A DNA stretch of 64,000 nt from the NCBI GenBank assembly GCA_029945445.1, contig JAQSCO010000051.1:86611-150610 (forward strand), in the 5' to 3' direction. This DNA is from Lacunisphaera sp. GTDB taxonomy: Bacteria > Verrucomicrobiota > Verrucomicrobiia > Opitutales > Opitutaceae. Numbering within the stretch: position 1 is the stretch's first letter; every line of letters starts with the position of its first letter. Shown here piece after piece: positions 16,965 through 25,026 of this stretch. The translations under genes and the position numbers were made by a program. The notes under the pieces are model-generated. The model made no database searches, was not told where the DNA came from, and was given only the letters and a program-made list of their open reading frames with translations.

Positions 16965-17337
16965 GGACTAGCGAGAATCGAACCCCGATGAATCCTTCAG
17001 AGGGGAATTCATCAGGAATCCCCGGCTCAGGTCAAAGGAAGTGCGCTATATAATCTCTTTCAGGCGCAAGGAAGGGTGTGGATTCATCAGTTTCATCAGG
17101 AATCCGAGCTATTCATCAGGGTTAGAGTCATATAGCGCGCCCGCTGCAGCTGTCATGGAGAACTGGCTGATAGGTGCTGGAAAGGAACCCGTCTGTCCGG
17201 CAGATTTTCGACCACGACTGGCTGCACCTGTTTGCGCTGCAAGGGAGCTATTGTTTCCGCTACCGCGCTGGCCAATGGCGGCGCGTGGCCTGACCACGCC
17301 GCAGTCGCCCGTTTGCTGCGTGCCGGCTGAGGCAAGG
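16965..17337. other. Gene-free stretch with TTCATCAGG direct repeats
   Basis: No convincing gene. It has lower GC than its flanks and holds four copies of TTCATCAG(G): 17008, 17083, 17092 and 17112. Two of these are extended to TTCATCAGGAATCC (17008-17021 and 17092-17105). An inverted pair GCGCTATA (17043-17050) and TATAGCGC (17131-17138) spans the cluster. It may be a protein-binding array or the edge of an integrated element. From 17140 to the LysR stop I see nothing. Confidence 0.5.
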
Positions 17338-18225
17338 TCAGTCGGCGGCGGCCGATTGGCAGGCGTCGCGCAGGGAGGCCATCGTGCGGGCGGGAAGATC
17401 GCGATGGTGGAGCAGAGCGAGGCGCGCGGCGGGGGACGGATGCAGGGGACGGAACTCCACCGTTCGGGGGGCGGTCGCCCGCAGCGTAGTGGAGACGATG
17501 GCAACCCCCTGGCCGCTCTGCACCGAAGCCAGCAGGGAGCCGCCCCCGTCCACCTCCGCGTCCACCATCAACGGCAGACCGGCCTGCGTGTAGATTTCCC
17601 GGATCAGCTTCCAGTAATCCGGGTAGTGCCGCCGGTCGTAGGCGATGAGATTTTCCCGCCGCAGGTCCGCCACCTGCACGCGTTTCTTCCGGGCGAGCGG
17701 ATGCCCTGCCGGGAAGACGACGGCAAAAGTGATAGTGTGCAAGGGCCAGACGGTGAACAGTTCACTGCGTGGCACGGCGGCGGCCGGCAGGAGCGCGGCA
17801 TCCAGCTGCCGGTCGCGGATGCCCGTGATCATGTCCTCGTTGGTCAGGTCGTGCAGGGTGATCTGGAGGTCGGGACGGCGGTCGGACAGGATCTGGATAA
17901 TTGCCGGCAGCCGGTTGCCGACCAGGGACGGGGCAAAGCCCAATTGCAGGGGCTGGCGGCCTTCGCGATGGAAGCGTTTGATGCGGGCCTCCGCCCCTTC
18001 GAGCTGCTCCATTATTTCGCGGATGTCCTGCAGGAACAGGTGCCCGGCCGCGGTCAGCGCCACACGGCGTGAGTCGCGTTCCAGCAGGCGCACGCCGAGC
18101 TCATCCTCCAGGCTGCGAATCTGCCGGCTGAGGGCCGGCTGCGCCACCCGATGCCGCTCGGCCGCGCGGGTGAAGTTCAGCAGCTCGGCGGTGGTGAGAA
18201 AATAGCGGAGTTGGCGCAGTTCCAT
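17338..18225 (-). CDS. LysR-family transcriptional regulator
   Basis: A 295-residue LTTR of normal length. The N-terminal winged HTH (MELRQLRYFLTTAELLNFTRAAERHRVAQPALSRQIRSLEDELGVRLLER in outline, residues 1-60) leads to a periplasmic-binding-protein-like effector domain (~90-295; LQLGFAPSLVGNRLP, VFPAGHPLA, GQGVAIVSTTLRA). The ATG at 18225 is chosen because LTTRs begin at MELRQLRYF. It is divergent from the SnoaL-like gene with 83 bp between starts, the usual LTTR arrangement, so it probably controls the 18309-19749 genes in response to a small molecule. Confidence 0.93.
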   Translation of the reverse strand: MELRQLRYFLTTAELLNFTRAAERHRVAQPALSRQIRSLEDELGVRLLERDSRRVALTAAGHLFLQDIREIMEQLEGAEARIKRFHREGRQPLQLGFAPSLVGNRLPAIIQILSDRRPDLQITLHDLTNEDMITGIRDRQLDAALLPAAAVPRSELFTVWPLHTITFAVVFPAGHPLARKKRVQVADLRRENLIAYDRRHYPDYWKLIREIYTQAGLPLMVDAEVDGGGSLLASVQSGQGVAIVSTTLRATAPRTVEFRPLHPSPAARLALLHHRDLPARTMASLRDACQSAAAD

Positions 18226-18308
18226 CGGGCTTATCCATGCCGCAAAGGCATCGCTGAGCAACCCTGGAAGCATTGGGCGACCGGCGCGCCCGGGCGTATG
18301 CTGCCGGC

Positions 18309-18815
18309 ATGAACCCATTCAACCTTCTTACCCGCTTGTCCTCCTCCCCGCATGGTCGCTCGGCCGGCCTCGGCCATGTTGCCGCCTTTCTCGGTCTTTC
18401 GGCCTTCGCCCTCAGCGCATCACCGGCTTCGGCCGATGATCGCGCCGATGCGACCGCCCTGCTGCGCCGTTACGAGCAGGAACTCAACGCCGGCCACACT
18501 GCGGGCATCGTGCCGCTCTACACGGCGGACGGTGTTTTCATGCCCTCCGGCGCCCCGACCGCCACGGGGTCCGCGCAGCTTCAGGGGGCCTACGACGCGG
18601 TCTTCGGCGCCATCAGGCTCGCGGTGGTCTTCACCATCGACGAGTTGGAGATCCATGGTGACATCGCCTTCGCCCGGACCACCTCCCGCGGACAGGTGAC
18701 GGTGCTCGCGAACGGTCAGACCCAGGCCGAGGAAAACCGCGAGCTGTTCATCCTCCGGCGCCAGGATAACCGCTGGTTGATCGCTCGCTACCTTTTCAAC
18801 CAGCCCCGCCGCTAA
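18309..18815 (+). CDS. Exported SnoaL/NTF2-like protein
   Basis: A 168-residue protein: a ~40-residue N-terminal export signal (hydrophobic AAFLGLSAFALSASPASA) and a cone-shaped NTF2/SnoaL fold (DATALLRRYEQELNAGHTAGIVPLYTADGVFMPSG, FTIDELEIHGDIAFARTTSRG, NRELFILRRQDNRWLIARYLFN). Such domains serve as isomerases, hydratases or ligand-binding proteins; no catalytic residue set is decisive. It is first in a likely two-gene unit with the NmrA-like gene 43 bp downstream and is divergent from the LysR regulator. Confidence 0.85.
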   Translation: MNPFNLLTRLSSSPHGRSAGLGHVAAFLGLSAFALSASPASADDRADATALLRRYEQELNAGHTAGIVPLYTADGVFMPSGAPTATGSAQLQGAYDAVFGAIRLAVVFTIDELEIHGDIAFARTTSRGQVTVLANGQTQAEENRELFILRRQDNRWLIARYLFNQPRR

Positions 18816-18858
18816 GGCCCTCCCGTTTCACCAACTGCATCCCAAACCCATCATCCCC

Positions 18859-19749
18859 ATGAAAATTGTCATCACCGGCACCTCCGGCCAGATCGGTCGC
18901 CAGCTCACCGCCCTGCTGGATTTCAAGCAGAACGACATCGTCCTCATCACGCGCCAGGCGGCCAAGCTCAAGGCCGAGGCGGCCCGTGGTGCGACGGTCC
19001 TTGAAGGCGACATGCTCGACGCCGCCTTCATGGGCCGTGCCCTCGGGGGAGCGGACACCCTGTTTTTCCTGCCCCCGCCCAACTTCGCCTCCCCCGACAT
19101 GATCGCGGAATACCGGCAGCTGGCCACCGTGGCCCGGGAGGCGGTGCAAGCGAACCGCGTCGGTCGCATCGTGCACATCTCAACGCTGGGCGCGCACCTC
19201 AACCGCGAGGAGACGGGCCTGATCCGGGGCCAGCATTTCGTGGAAACCATCCTCCGGGAGGCGGCCCCGCATGTCCTCCACCTGCGCAATGGATTCTTTC
19301 TCGAAAACTACCTGATGTCGGCCGGGTCGATCGCCCAGGCGGGCCAGGTATACCTGCCGGTGTCGGGCGAGGCGCGCTATGCGTTTGTGGCAACGTGGGA
19401 CATCGCGGCCATGGCCCGCGATCTGCTGGAGGCGCCGACCTGGTCGGGGCGCTCGGTGATCGAGTTTCAAGGGCCCCGCGACTTCAGCTTTGCCGAGGTG
19501 GCCGACGCGCTGGGTGCGGGGCTCGGCCGGTCGGTCGCGCATGTGGCGGTGTCTCCCGCGGCGGCCGTGGAGGCGATGACCGGGATGGGGTTGAGTCTCG
19601 CCTACGCCCGGGATCTCGTGCGGCTCCTGACTTCCATCGAGTCGGGCCTCCTGCGGGCGGAGTTTCCCCGCACCGATCCGCGGGTGCGATCCGGCGGGAT
19701 GACCCCGGACGAGTTTGCCCGTAGCGTGCTTCGTCCGCTGGTTTCCTGA
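18859..19749 (+). CDS. NmrA-like NAD(P)-binding protein
   Basis: A 296-residue atypical short-chain dehydrogenase of the NmrA/QOR2 type. The Rossmann start MKIVITGTSGQIGRQL contains GxxGxxG. ARGATVLEGDMLD supplies the adenine-pocket region, and HISTLGAH and HLRNGFFLENYL are typical later segments. Relatives are NAD(P)H:quinone oxidoreductases or redox-sensing regulators. The canonical YxxxK catalytic pair is not obvious, which fits the NmrA group. Probably co-transcribed with the SnoaL-like gene under the LysR regulator. Confidence 0.9.
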   Translation: MKIVITGTSGQIGRQLTALLDFKQNDIVLITRQAAKLKAEAARGATVLEGDMLDAAFMGRALGGADTLFFLPPPNFASPDMIAEYRQLATVAREAVQANRVGRIVHISTLGAHLNREETGLIRGQHFVETILREAAPHVLHLRNGFFLENYLMSAGSIAQAGQVYLPVSGEARYAFVATWDIAAMARDLLEAPTWSGRSVIEFQGPRDFSFAEVADALGAGLGRSVAHVAVSPAAAVEAMTGMGLSLAYARDLVRLLTSIESGLLRAEFPRTDPRVRSGGMTPDEFARSVLRPLVS

Positions 19750-19817
19750 GCCCGGGAGCATAGCCTCGCAGCCCAGACACCGCCCCGGGATTCGAGGCGG
19801 TGCTTTTGCGTGCTGGC

Positions 19818-20066
19818 ATGCATCAACCGAGCCGTGGTCTTGCGCCGGACGAGAACCGCCCCTTACTGAAGCTCCTGCGTCGGCGTCGCATTTATGAGGC
19901 GGAATTAAATCGTTATGAAGCGGCCAACCTCGCGCGATGGGAGGCCGCCGCAGCCGGTCAAAGTAGCGTTTCCGTCCAAGGGATTGCTCGGGAGTTCGCG
20001 GAGTATCGTCGGCTTCGCCAGCTGCGCACGCTGCCAATGCCTAAGCCAGCGCGGCCACCCTCTTAG
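19818..20066 (+). CDS. Hypothetical small protein
   Basis: An 82-residue protein, basic and helix-rich (LLRRRRIYEAELNRYEAANLARWEAAAAG then IAREFAEYRRLRQLR). No family is recognised. An alternative in-frame ATG lies at 19800. The helical charged pattern is compatible with a small nucleic-acid-binding or coiled-coil protein. It lies inside the tRNA-Gln-bounded islet, after the NmrA-like gene. Codon use is less GC-biased than in its neighbours, consistent with acquired DNA. Confidence 0.45.
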   Translation: MHQPSRGLAPDENRPLLKLLRRRRIYEAELNRYEAANLARWEAAAAGQSSVSVQGIAREFAEYRRLRQLRTLPMPKPARPPS

Positions 20067-20159
20067 ATCAGTGGCTGGTCCATGTATTTTCTAGGATCCG
20101 GAGTCAGTGGCTAAGGCGCTGCCAAGTCGAGCGAACAGCCTGTCATTAGAGCGAAAAAG

Positions 20160-20252
20160 TTTTGACCTGACTTTGGTGTGGATCCGGACCTTTAAAGATA
20201 TCCCAGTCGCTCCGAACAGGCAGAATCGAACTCGGGCGAAGTCAGGTCAAAA
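20160..20252. repeat. 14-bp inverted repeat pair beside tRNA-Gln
   Basis: TTTTGACCTGACTT (20160-20173) and AAGTCAGGTCAAAA (20239-20252) are perfect reverse complements 65 bp apart. The right arm core TCAGGTCAAA recurs near 17027, and AGAATCGAAC occurs near both islet ends (16973 and 20222). No gene lies here. It could be the boundary of a small mobile element. Confidence 0.55.
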
Positions 20253-20336
20253 GACCACTTTTGCTTTTGCCATACTCCAATCACTTAGCGCGAGTTTTGC
20301 GCTGACTCGGCCAAAGTTCGATTTTCGTTTCGGAAG

Positions 20337-20410
20337 TGGCTGCCCGACATGGATTCGAACCATGACTAGGCGAGTCAAAGTCGCCTGTGCTACCATTACA
20401 CCATCAGGCA
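20337..20410 (-). tRNA. tRNA-Gln(TTG)
   Basis: Complete cloverleaf on the minus strand: acceptor TGCCTGA pairs with TCGGGCA, anticodon stem GGCGA/TCGCC with loop CTTTGAC giving anticodon TTG (Gln, CAA), T-arm CATGG-TTCGAAT-CCATG, and encoded CCA. Its 3' end faces the islet at 16953-20336. The first 12 bases of its complement are duplicated at 16953. Confidence 0.96.
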
Positions 20411-20507
20411 GTAGGAGCGGCCGAAAGAAGCCCTGCGCTCTCCGGGGGTCAAGGGTGGAATGCCCCCGCGGCTTAACCCCGGCTGGCGCAATGAAAAGGG
20501 GCCGGCC

Positions 20508-21104
20508 TCAGGGGAAAATCCACTGCGACTGCCAGTGGCCCTGCGGGCGGGTGAAGCGGATGCGCTCGTGCAGGCGGAAGGGTTTTTCCTGCCAGAACTC
20601 GATCGACTCCGGCACGACGCGGAAGCCGGACCAGTGGGGCGGCCGGGGCACGGCGCCGAGGCCGAAGCGCAGGGCGACGGCCGCGCAGTTGCGCTCGAGT
20701 TCGAAATGACCGGCCATCGGCTGCGACTGGTGCGAGGCCCACGCGCCGATCTGGCTGAGCCGCGCGCGCGTGGCGAAGTAGGCGTCGGCCTCGGCGTCGG
20801 TCACGCGCTCGACGGGCCCCGCGACACGGACCTGGCGCTTGACCTGGTTCCAGTAGAAGCAGAGCACGGCGCGCGGGTTGGCCGTGAGCTCGGCGGCCTT
20901 CGGGCTGCCGAGGTTGGTGTAGAAGACAAAGCCGCGCGCCTCGACGCCCTTGAGGAGGAGCATGCGCACATTGGGCATCCCGTCCGCGTCGGCGGTGGCC
21001 ACCGCCATGGCGGTGGGCTCGGGCACGCCGGATTTCTCGGCCTCGCCGAGCCACGTCGTGAATTGCGCGATCGGGTCCGGCGGAACGGAAGGGGCGGAGC
21101 TCAT
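20508..21104 (-). CDS. pdxH: Pyridoxamine 5'-phosphate oxidase
   Basis: A 198-residue FMN-dependent oxidase that converts PNP or PMP to pyridoxal phosphate. Family features are PNVRMLLLKGVEARGFVFYTNLGS, NPRAVLCFYWNQVKRQVRVAG, RARLSQIGAWASHQSQPM, VPRPPHWSGFRVVPESIEFWQ and the C-terminal RLHERIRFTR. The N-terminus is slightly shorter than in E. coli PdxH (218), as is common outside proteobacteria. The ATG at 21104 overlaps the stop of the upstream gene by 4 bp (ATGA), so the two are translationally coupled. Confidence 0.95.
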   Translation of the reverse strand: MSSAPSVPPDPIAQFTTWLGEAEKSGVPEPTAMAVATADADGMPNVRMLLLKGVEARGFVFYTNLGSPKAAELTANPRAVLCFYWNQVKRQVRVAGPVERVTDAEADAYFATRARLSQIGAWASHQSQPMAGHFELERNCAAVALRFGLGAVPRPPHWSGFRVVPESIEFWQEKPFRLHERIRFTRPQGHWQSQWIFP

Positions 21105-21604
21105 GCTCCGCTCGGGGTGTGGGCCTGGCTGTGGCGCGCGTGGTCTGCCGCCGATTGGGCGGTGGCGGGTTTCTTCGTGCCTCGCGCGCGGCGCGGCTTG
21201 GCGTTCTTCTGGCAGATGCCGGCCCAGGCGCCGATTTCGCGCTGGGTCAGGTTGTTGATCACGGTCTTCAGGTTGCCGAACGAGGTGTCGCGCGCCGCCG
21301 GGTCCAGTGACTCCATCTCGGCCTGCAGGAGCACCAGGGATTCCAGGAGCGCCTGTTCGCCCGCGCGGAAATAGGCCCGCCACGGGCTCGGGCCCTCGGT
21401 CTTGGTCAGCGCCGCATCCGGGTTGTGCGGGGGCGGCTGGCGCAACGCGGCAAAAATCTCGTCGAGCGAATGATCCAGCCCAAAGACCAGCGTGTCGGGG
21501 TTGGCCAGGGGGGTCGTCACCTTCTCGATGCGGAGCAGGGCTTCCCACCGCGCCCGGATCTGGGCACGGCGTTCCTGTAACGCCTTGATGATTTTCCCTT
21601 GCAT
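21101..21604 (-). CDS. Hypothetical protein coupled to pdxH
   Basis: A 167-residue soluble protein that I do not recognise. It starts MQGKIIKALQERRAQIRARWEALLRIE and is largely helical, with a segment around HSLDEIFAALRQPPPHNPD and a basic, Lys/Arg/Ala-rich tail (KPRRARGTKKPATAQSAADHARHSQ). The tail resembles low-complexity DNA- or RNA-contacting tails. The ATG at 21604 is preferred; upstream sequence reads into another gene's tail region. The stop overlaps the pdxH start by 4 bp, so they form an operon. Confidence 0.7.
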   Translation of the reverse strand: MQGKIIKALQERRAQIRARWEALLRIEKVTTPLANPDTLVFGLDHSLDEIFAALRQPPPHNPDAALTKTEGPSPWRAYFRAGEQALLESLVLLQAEMESLDPAARDTSFGNLKTVINNLTQREIGAWAGICQKNAKPRRARGTKKPATAQSAADHARHSQAHTPSGA

Positions 21605-21700
21605 GATGGTTCTATTATGCAGCCGAACTCCGGGGGCGTCTGCGCAGTTCTTGTGAACCACTTCGCGTGCGTTGCCGGAGCCCCGGCGGCCCGGACCGGC

Positions 21701-24196
21701 TCAGGTGAGCTCGCACGCCCCGCCGGCGCAGGCCGCGACGTCCTTGAGGGCGGTTTCGTCGGTTTTTTCGACAAGTTGCGTGTAGTCGACCGGCTGGTAT
21801 TTCAGCCGGTTCCACTTCGCCACATCGTCCTCGGTCTCGACCGCCTCGCGGGGTGCCTGCGGGTAGCGCTTGGCGCCGTCGTGGGCGAACAGGGCGACGC
21901 CGGTGAAGCCGTCCCGGTGGCGCCAGATGAAGTCCGCGACCGCCGCCCAGTCGGCCGCCGGCACGGTGCAGGTGTGCGAGACATTGTGGTGCAGCCCGGG
22001 CGAGCGCGTCGTCTCCGCCTCGCCGGCGAGCACCCAGTGCTGCTGGACGAGCTGCACGAAATGCAGGAAGTCCACCGCGCCGATCTCGTCGCGCAGGATG
22101 GCGTGCGGCGGCGCCTCGACGGCGAAGGTGATGACGTCGTCCGTGTCGGGCCGGTAGACCGAGGCCTCGGTGAGCGGCGGGTTGGCGGCTTGGAAATGCC
22201 GGTAGACCGGATCGCGGCGGCTGGCCTGCACGCGGCGGAAGTAGTGCCGCGCATGGTGCGGGTGGATGCCCGAGGCCGCGCCGAGCAGCAGCGACGCCGT
22301 GCCCTCGGGTTTCACGCAGGTCACGCGTGTCGCCGGCCGGATGCCGATGGCCTCGGCGACGATCTGGTTGACGGCCCGGCACAGGCGCGCGCCGCGGTCG
22401 AGCACGGCCGGGTTGAACAGGATCTCCGGGTTGTCCATGAACCCGCAGATGGAGACGCCGAGCAGCGCGTCGCGCTCGTTGAGGTAGCGCGTCACCGGCC
22501 CGAGGTAGGGGATGTCGGTGTAGGCGGCCTGCAGCGTGCCGATGAAGGTGGCGTCGATGCACGCGGCGAGGAAGTCGTCGGCGTCGTGCAGGGCCGCGCC
22601 GTTGATCGTGCTGAGATTGCACATCTGCCAGCCGCTGAGGCGCGTGCCCGGCTCGACCGGGCCGGTGTAGCCACACGCGCGCAGGCGGGCGACCTCGACC
22701 TCGTCGTCGAGCCCGCCGCCCACGACGGGATGCAGGCCGATCTCGCAGCAGGGGTTGCAGCCGTAGTCGGCGTGGTCGGCGAAATAGAAGCCCGGCTCGC
22801 CGAATTCCTTCTGCGCGGCGAAGAGCCGGCGGAAGAGCGTGTCGTCGGCCGCGGCGCGCGGGAGCACGGCGGAGTTGTTCGAGGCGGAGCGGTGCGGGTG
22901 CTTCTCGAACCAGTGGCCGGTCTTCGCATCCATCATCTCCTCGTCGTCGGGTGAGAACAGGCAGATGGTGGCCGAGCGGCGGATGCCGCCGCTGAGCACG
23001 GAGCGCGCGGCGAACATGCAGATGTCGTAGACCTCGATCGGGCGGAGCTTGCGGCCGCTGGCGCCGGTGAGGACGGCCTCGATGTCGAGCAGGGCGGACT
23101 TCAGCGGCAGGTGGCCGGGCGCCTTGCCGCCGGAGGTGCGCAGCGCGCTGCCGCGCGGGCGGACCGCGGAGAAGTTGAACTCGACCTTGAAGCGCTCGGT
23201 GTGGCTGCGCAGGAGCAGGTGGAGCGCGTCGGCCCAGCCCTCGATCGTGTCGCCCACGCTGTGGTGCGTGACCGGCAGGTCCAGCTCGTCGCCGCGCACG
23301 GGCAGCAGCGGCAGCCGCTCGACGTGGTGCCGCTGCACCGAGAAGCCGCAGCCCGTGCCCGCGAGCAGGAGGAAGAGGTATTCGCGGAAAAACTCCAGGC
23401 GGTCCACCGGGCTGAACGAGCAGTTGAAGAGCCGCGCGTGGTGGCGGAGGATGGCCTCGCCGCCGAACTGCAGCGAGCGCATCGAGGGCAGCACACGGCG
23501 CTCCCGCACGGCGGCGAACGCCCGGTCGAGGGCCGTGCCCAGGGTGGCGTCGCGCAGCCACTTGGCGAGGCGCTCGCGGTCCTCGGGCAACACCGGCGAG
23601 TCATAGCGCGGGGCGGGCAGCGGGCGCGCGAGCTGGTCGGCGAAGAACCTGCGGTGCATGCCGCACACGCGCTCGGCGGCCTCGGGGAAGAGCTCGCGGC
23701 GGCCGAGGTCGGGCCGGTAGCGCGCGTATTTGGCGGTGGCGATGTAGTCGGCCAGGCCGTTCTCGCCGTAATGGTAGAGCCGGCGCGCGGCCTTGCGCTC
23801 GCGGAAGATGATGTAGGAGCGCGCGACCGCCCATTCGCCCTCGGCGGCGATGGCCTTCTCGACGTTGTCCTGGATCTGCTCGATGGTCGGGTGCCGGCCG
23901 GCGCGGTAGCAGAGCTCGGTCATGGACGCGACCTTGGCGGCGATGCGCTGGGCCTTGCGGTAGGTGGCGGCGTCGACGCCGTGGTGCGCCGCGGCGTTGT
24001 CGCGGGCGGGGTTGTCGGCGTTGTCGTGCTGCACCTCCCAGTAGGCGAGGGCGATGGCGCGCGTGACCTTGGCGTCGTCCCAGGGCACCGTGGTGCCGTC
24101 GCGCTTGAACACGCAGCGGTCGGCCTTGGCGATGGCGAGGGAGGGGGCCGAGCGGGGGTTGAATTTGGCGAGCAGGGAGGCGGTGGAGTGGGTCAT
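21701..24196 (-). CDS. nrdJ: Adenosylcobalamin-dependent ribonucleotide reductase (class II, RTPR type)
   Basis: An 831-residue enzyme that makes deoxyribonucleotides with adenosylcobalamin as radical source, without oxygen. Visible features are an ATP-cone-like N-terminus (CVFKRDGTTVPWDDAKVTRAIALAYW), the substrate loop MRSLQFGGEAI, the loop GTGCGFSVQRHHVERLP, the catalytic Asn-Cys-Glu cluster in GCNPCCEIGL, MCNLSTINGAAL, and a C-terminal redox pair in CAGGACELT. The layout matches monomeric RTPR rather than the two-subunit or long NrdJ type. The ATG at 24196 follows a long untranslated leader. Cobalamin dependence requires B12 synthesis or uptake; none is encoded here. A degraded copy of its 5' end lies at 26646-26765. 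Confidence 0.95.
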   Translation of the reverse strand: MTHSTASLLAKFNPRSAPSLAIAKADRCVFKRDGTTVPWDDAKVTRAIALAYWEVQHDNADNPARDNAAAHHGVDAATYRKAQRIAAKVASMTELCYRAGRHPTIEQIQDNVEKAIAAEGEWAVARSYIIFRERKAARRLYHYGENGLADYIATAKYARYRPDLGRRELFPEAAERVCGMHRRFFADQLARPLPAPRYDSPVLPEDRERLAKWLRDATLGTALDRAFAAVRERRVLPSMRSLQFGGEAILRHHARLFNCSFSPVDRLEFFREYLFLLLAGTGCGFSVQRHHVERLPLLPVRGDELDLPVTHHSVGDTIEGWADALHLLLRSHTERFKVEFNFSAVRPRGSALRTSGGKAPGHLPLKSALLDIEAVLTGASGRKLRPIEVYDICMFAARSVLSGGIRRSATICLFSPDDEEMMDAKTGHWFEKHPHRSASNNSAVLPRAAADDTLFRRLFAAQKEFGEPGFYFADHADYGCNPCCEIGLHPVVGGGLDDEVEVARLRACGYTGPVEPGTRLSGWQMCNLSTINGAALHDADDFLAACIDATFIGTLQAAYTDIPYLGPVTRYLNERDALLGVSICGFMDNPEILFNPAVLDRGARLCRAVNQIVAEAIGIRPATRVTCVKPEGTASLLLGAASGIHPHHARHYFRRVQASRRDPVYRHFQAANPPLTEASVYRPDTDDVITFAVEAPPHAILRDEIGAVDFLHFVQLVQQHWVLAGEAETTRSPGLHHNVSHTCTVPAADWAAVADFIWRHRDGFTGVALFAHDGAKRYPQAPREAVETEDDVAKWNRLKYQPVDYTQLVEKTDETALKDVAACAGGACELT

Positions 24197-24441
24197 GGCG
24201 CGGGAAAGGCGCTGATGATACCGCGGAAAAAAATTCCCGCTAACCATCCCTTGCGAAAAGAAACCAATTCCTGCGCATAAATTGTTTTCCGCGCCGCGCG
24301 GGATTTTTTTCAGGCGGCCCGGTGTCCGGTAACACCTGGATTGCCTGCGCCGCGTTGGGGCCTTATTAGTGGACCATAACCCCATTGCCCCATTCTCGCG
24401 CGGCTTCCCTGCCCAAACCACCCGGCGGGCACCCGTCCCCC

Positions 24442-25017
24442 GTGCGGTCCCTCCGGTGGCACCCCGGGGTGGGGCTCCTGGGCGCCCTGCTCGTCCTGAC
24501 CAGCGCCTGGGGGGCGCTCGCGCCGTCCAGCCGCTTCGGCTTGCAGGAACTGGAGCACGAGCCGGACCTGACCCCCGGCCACTTCGCCGATCTCTTCACG
24601 GATTTCGACTACGTCTACGGCCCGGAGGTGCAGCCGGCCGATTTCTTCCTGCGCAACCGCGCCGGGGATTGCGACGACTACGCGATCCTGGCGAACCACG
24701 TCCTGCAGCTCCGGGGTTACAAGACCCGGCTCATCCGGGTGGAACTGGTGGGCACCACGATCAGCCATGCCGTCTGCTACGTCACGGAAAAGCGGGCCTA
24801 CCTCGACTACAACAACCGCAAGTATTTCTTCAACCTGGAGCGCAGCCGCCCGAGCATCCGGGAAATCGCGGAGAAGGTCGCCGATTCCTTCGCCAAGAAT
24901 TGGACAACCGCCACCGAATACACCTACAGTTATGCCAATCCCCGGAAGCGCACGGTTTGCTCCGTTGTGAAAACGGAACCACCCGAACGTGATCCCGACC
25001 GGCGCACCGGCCACTGA
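24442..25017 (+). CDS. Transglutaminase-like cysteine peptidase
   Basis: A ~191-residue exported or membrane-anchored protein. The GTG at 24442 gives a normal signal/anchor (LLGALLVLTSAWGALA); a TTG at 24385 would add 19 Pro-rich residues. The transglutaminase-like triad is visible as Cys in RAGDCDDYAIL, His in TISHAVCYV and Asp in AYLDYNN, with the family's QLRGYKTRLIRVEL between. Such proteins are peptidases or cross-linkers at the cell envelope. It ends 9 bp before the sensor gene, so the three genes 24442-26567 are probably one operon. Confidence 0.8.
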   Translation: MRSLRWHPGVGLLGALLVLTSAWGALAPSSRFGLQELEHEPDLTPGHFADLFTDFDYVYGPEVQPADFFLRNRAGDCDDYAILANHVLQLRGYKTRLIRVELVGTTISHAVCYVTEKRAYLDYNNRKYFFNLERSRPSIREIAEKVADSFAKNWTTATEYTYSYANPRKRTVCSVVKTEPPERDPDRRTGH

Positions 25018-25026
25018 GCCCGCCCC

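Noticed and set aside
16953..16991. A complete tRNA or tmRNA gene
   Set aside because: Only a 3'-end-like and T-arm-like stretch is present; no matching 5' acceptor strand is found within 250 bp on the expected side.
17008..17120. CRISPR array
   Set aside because: Repeat units are only 8-14 bp with irregular spacing and there are no cas genes anywhere in the window.
17008..17138. Replication origin
   Set aside because: No DnaA boxes (TTATCCACA-like) or neighbouring dnaA/dnaN; the repeats are too few.
24197..24441. Cobalamin riboswitch in the nrdJ leader
   Set aside because: The leader is long enough, but I find no B12-box (GCCACTG-like) or the conserved core on the minus strand.
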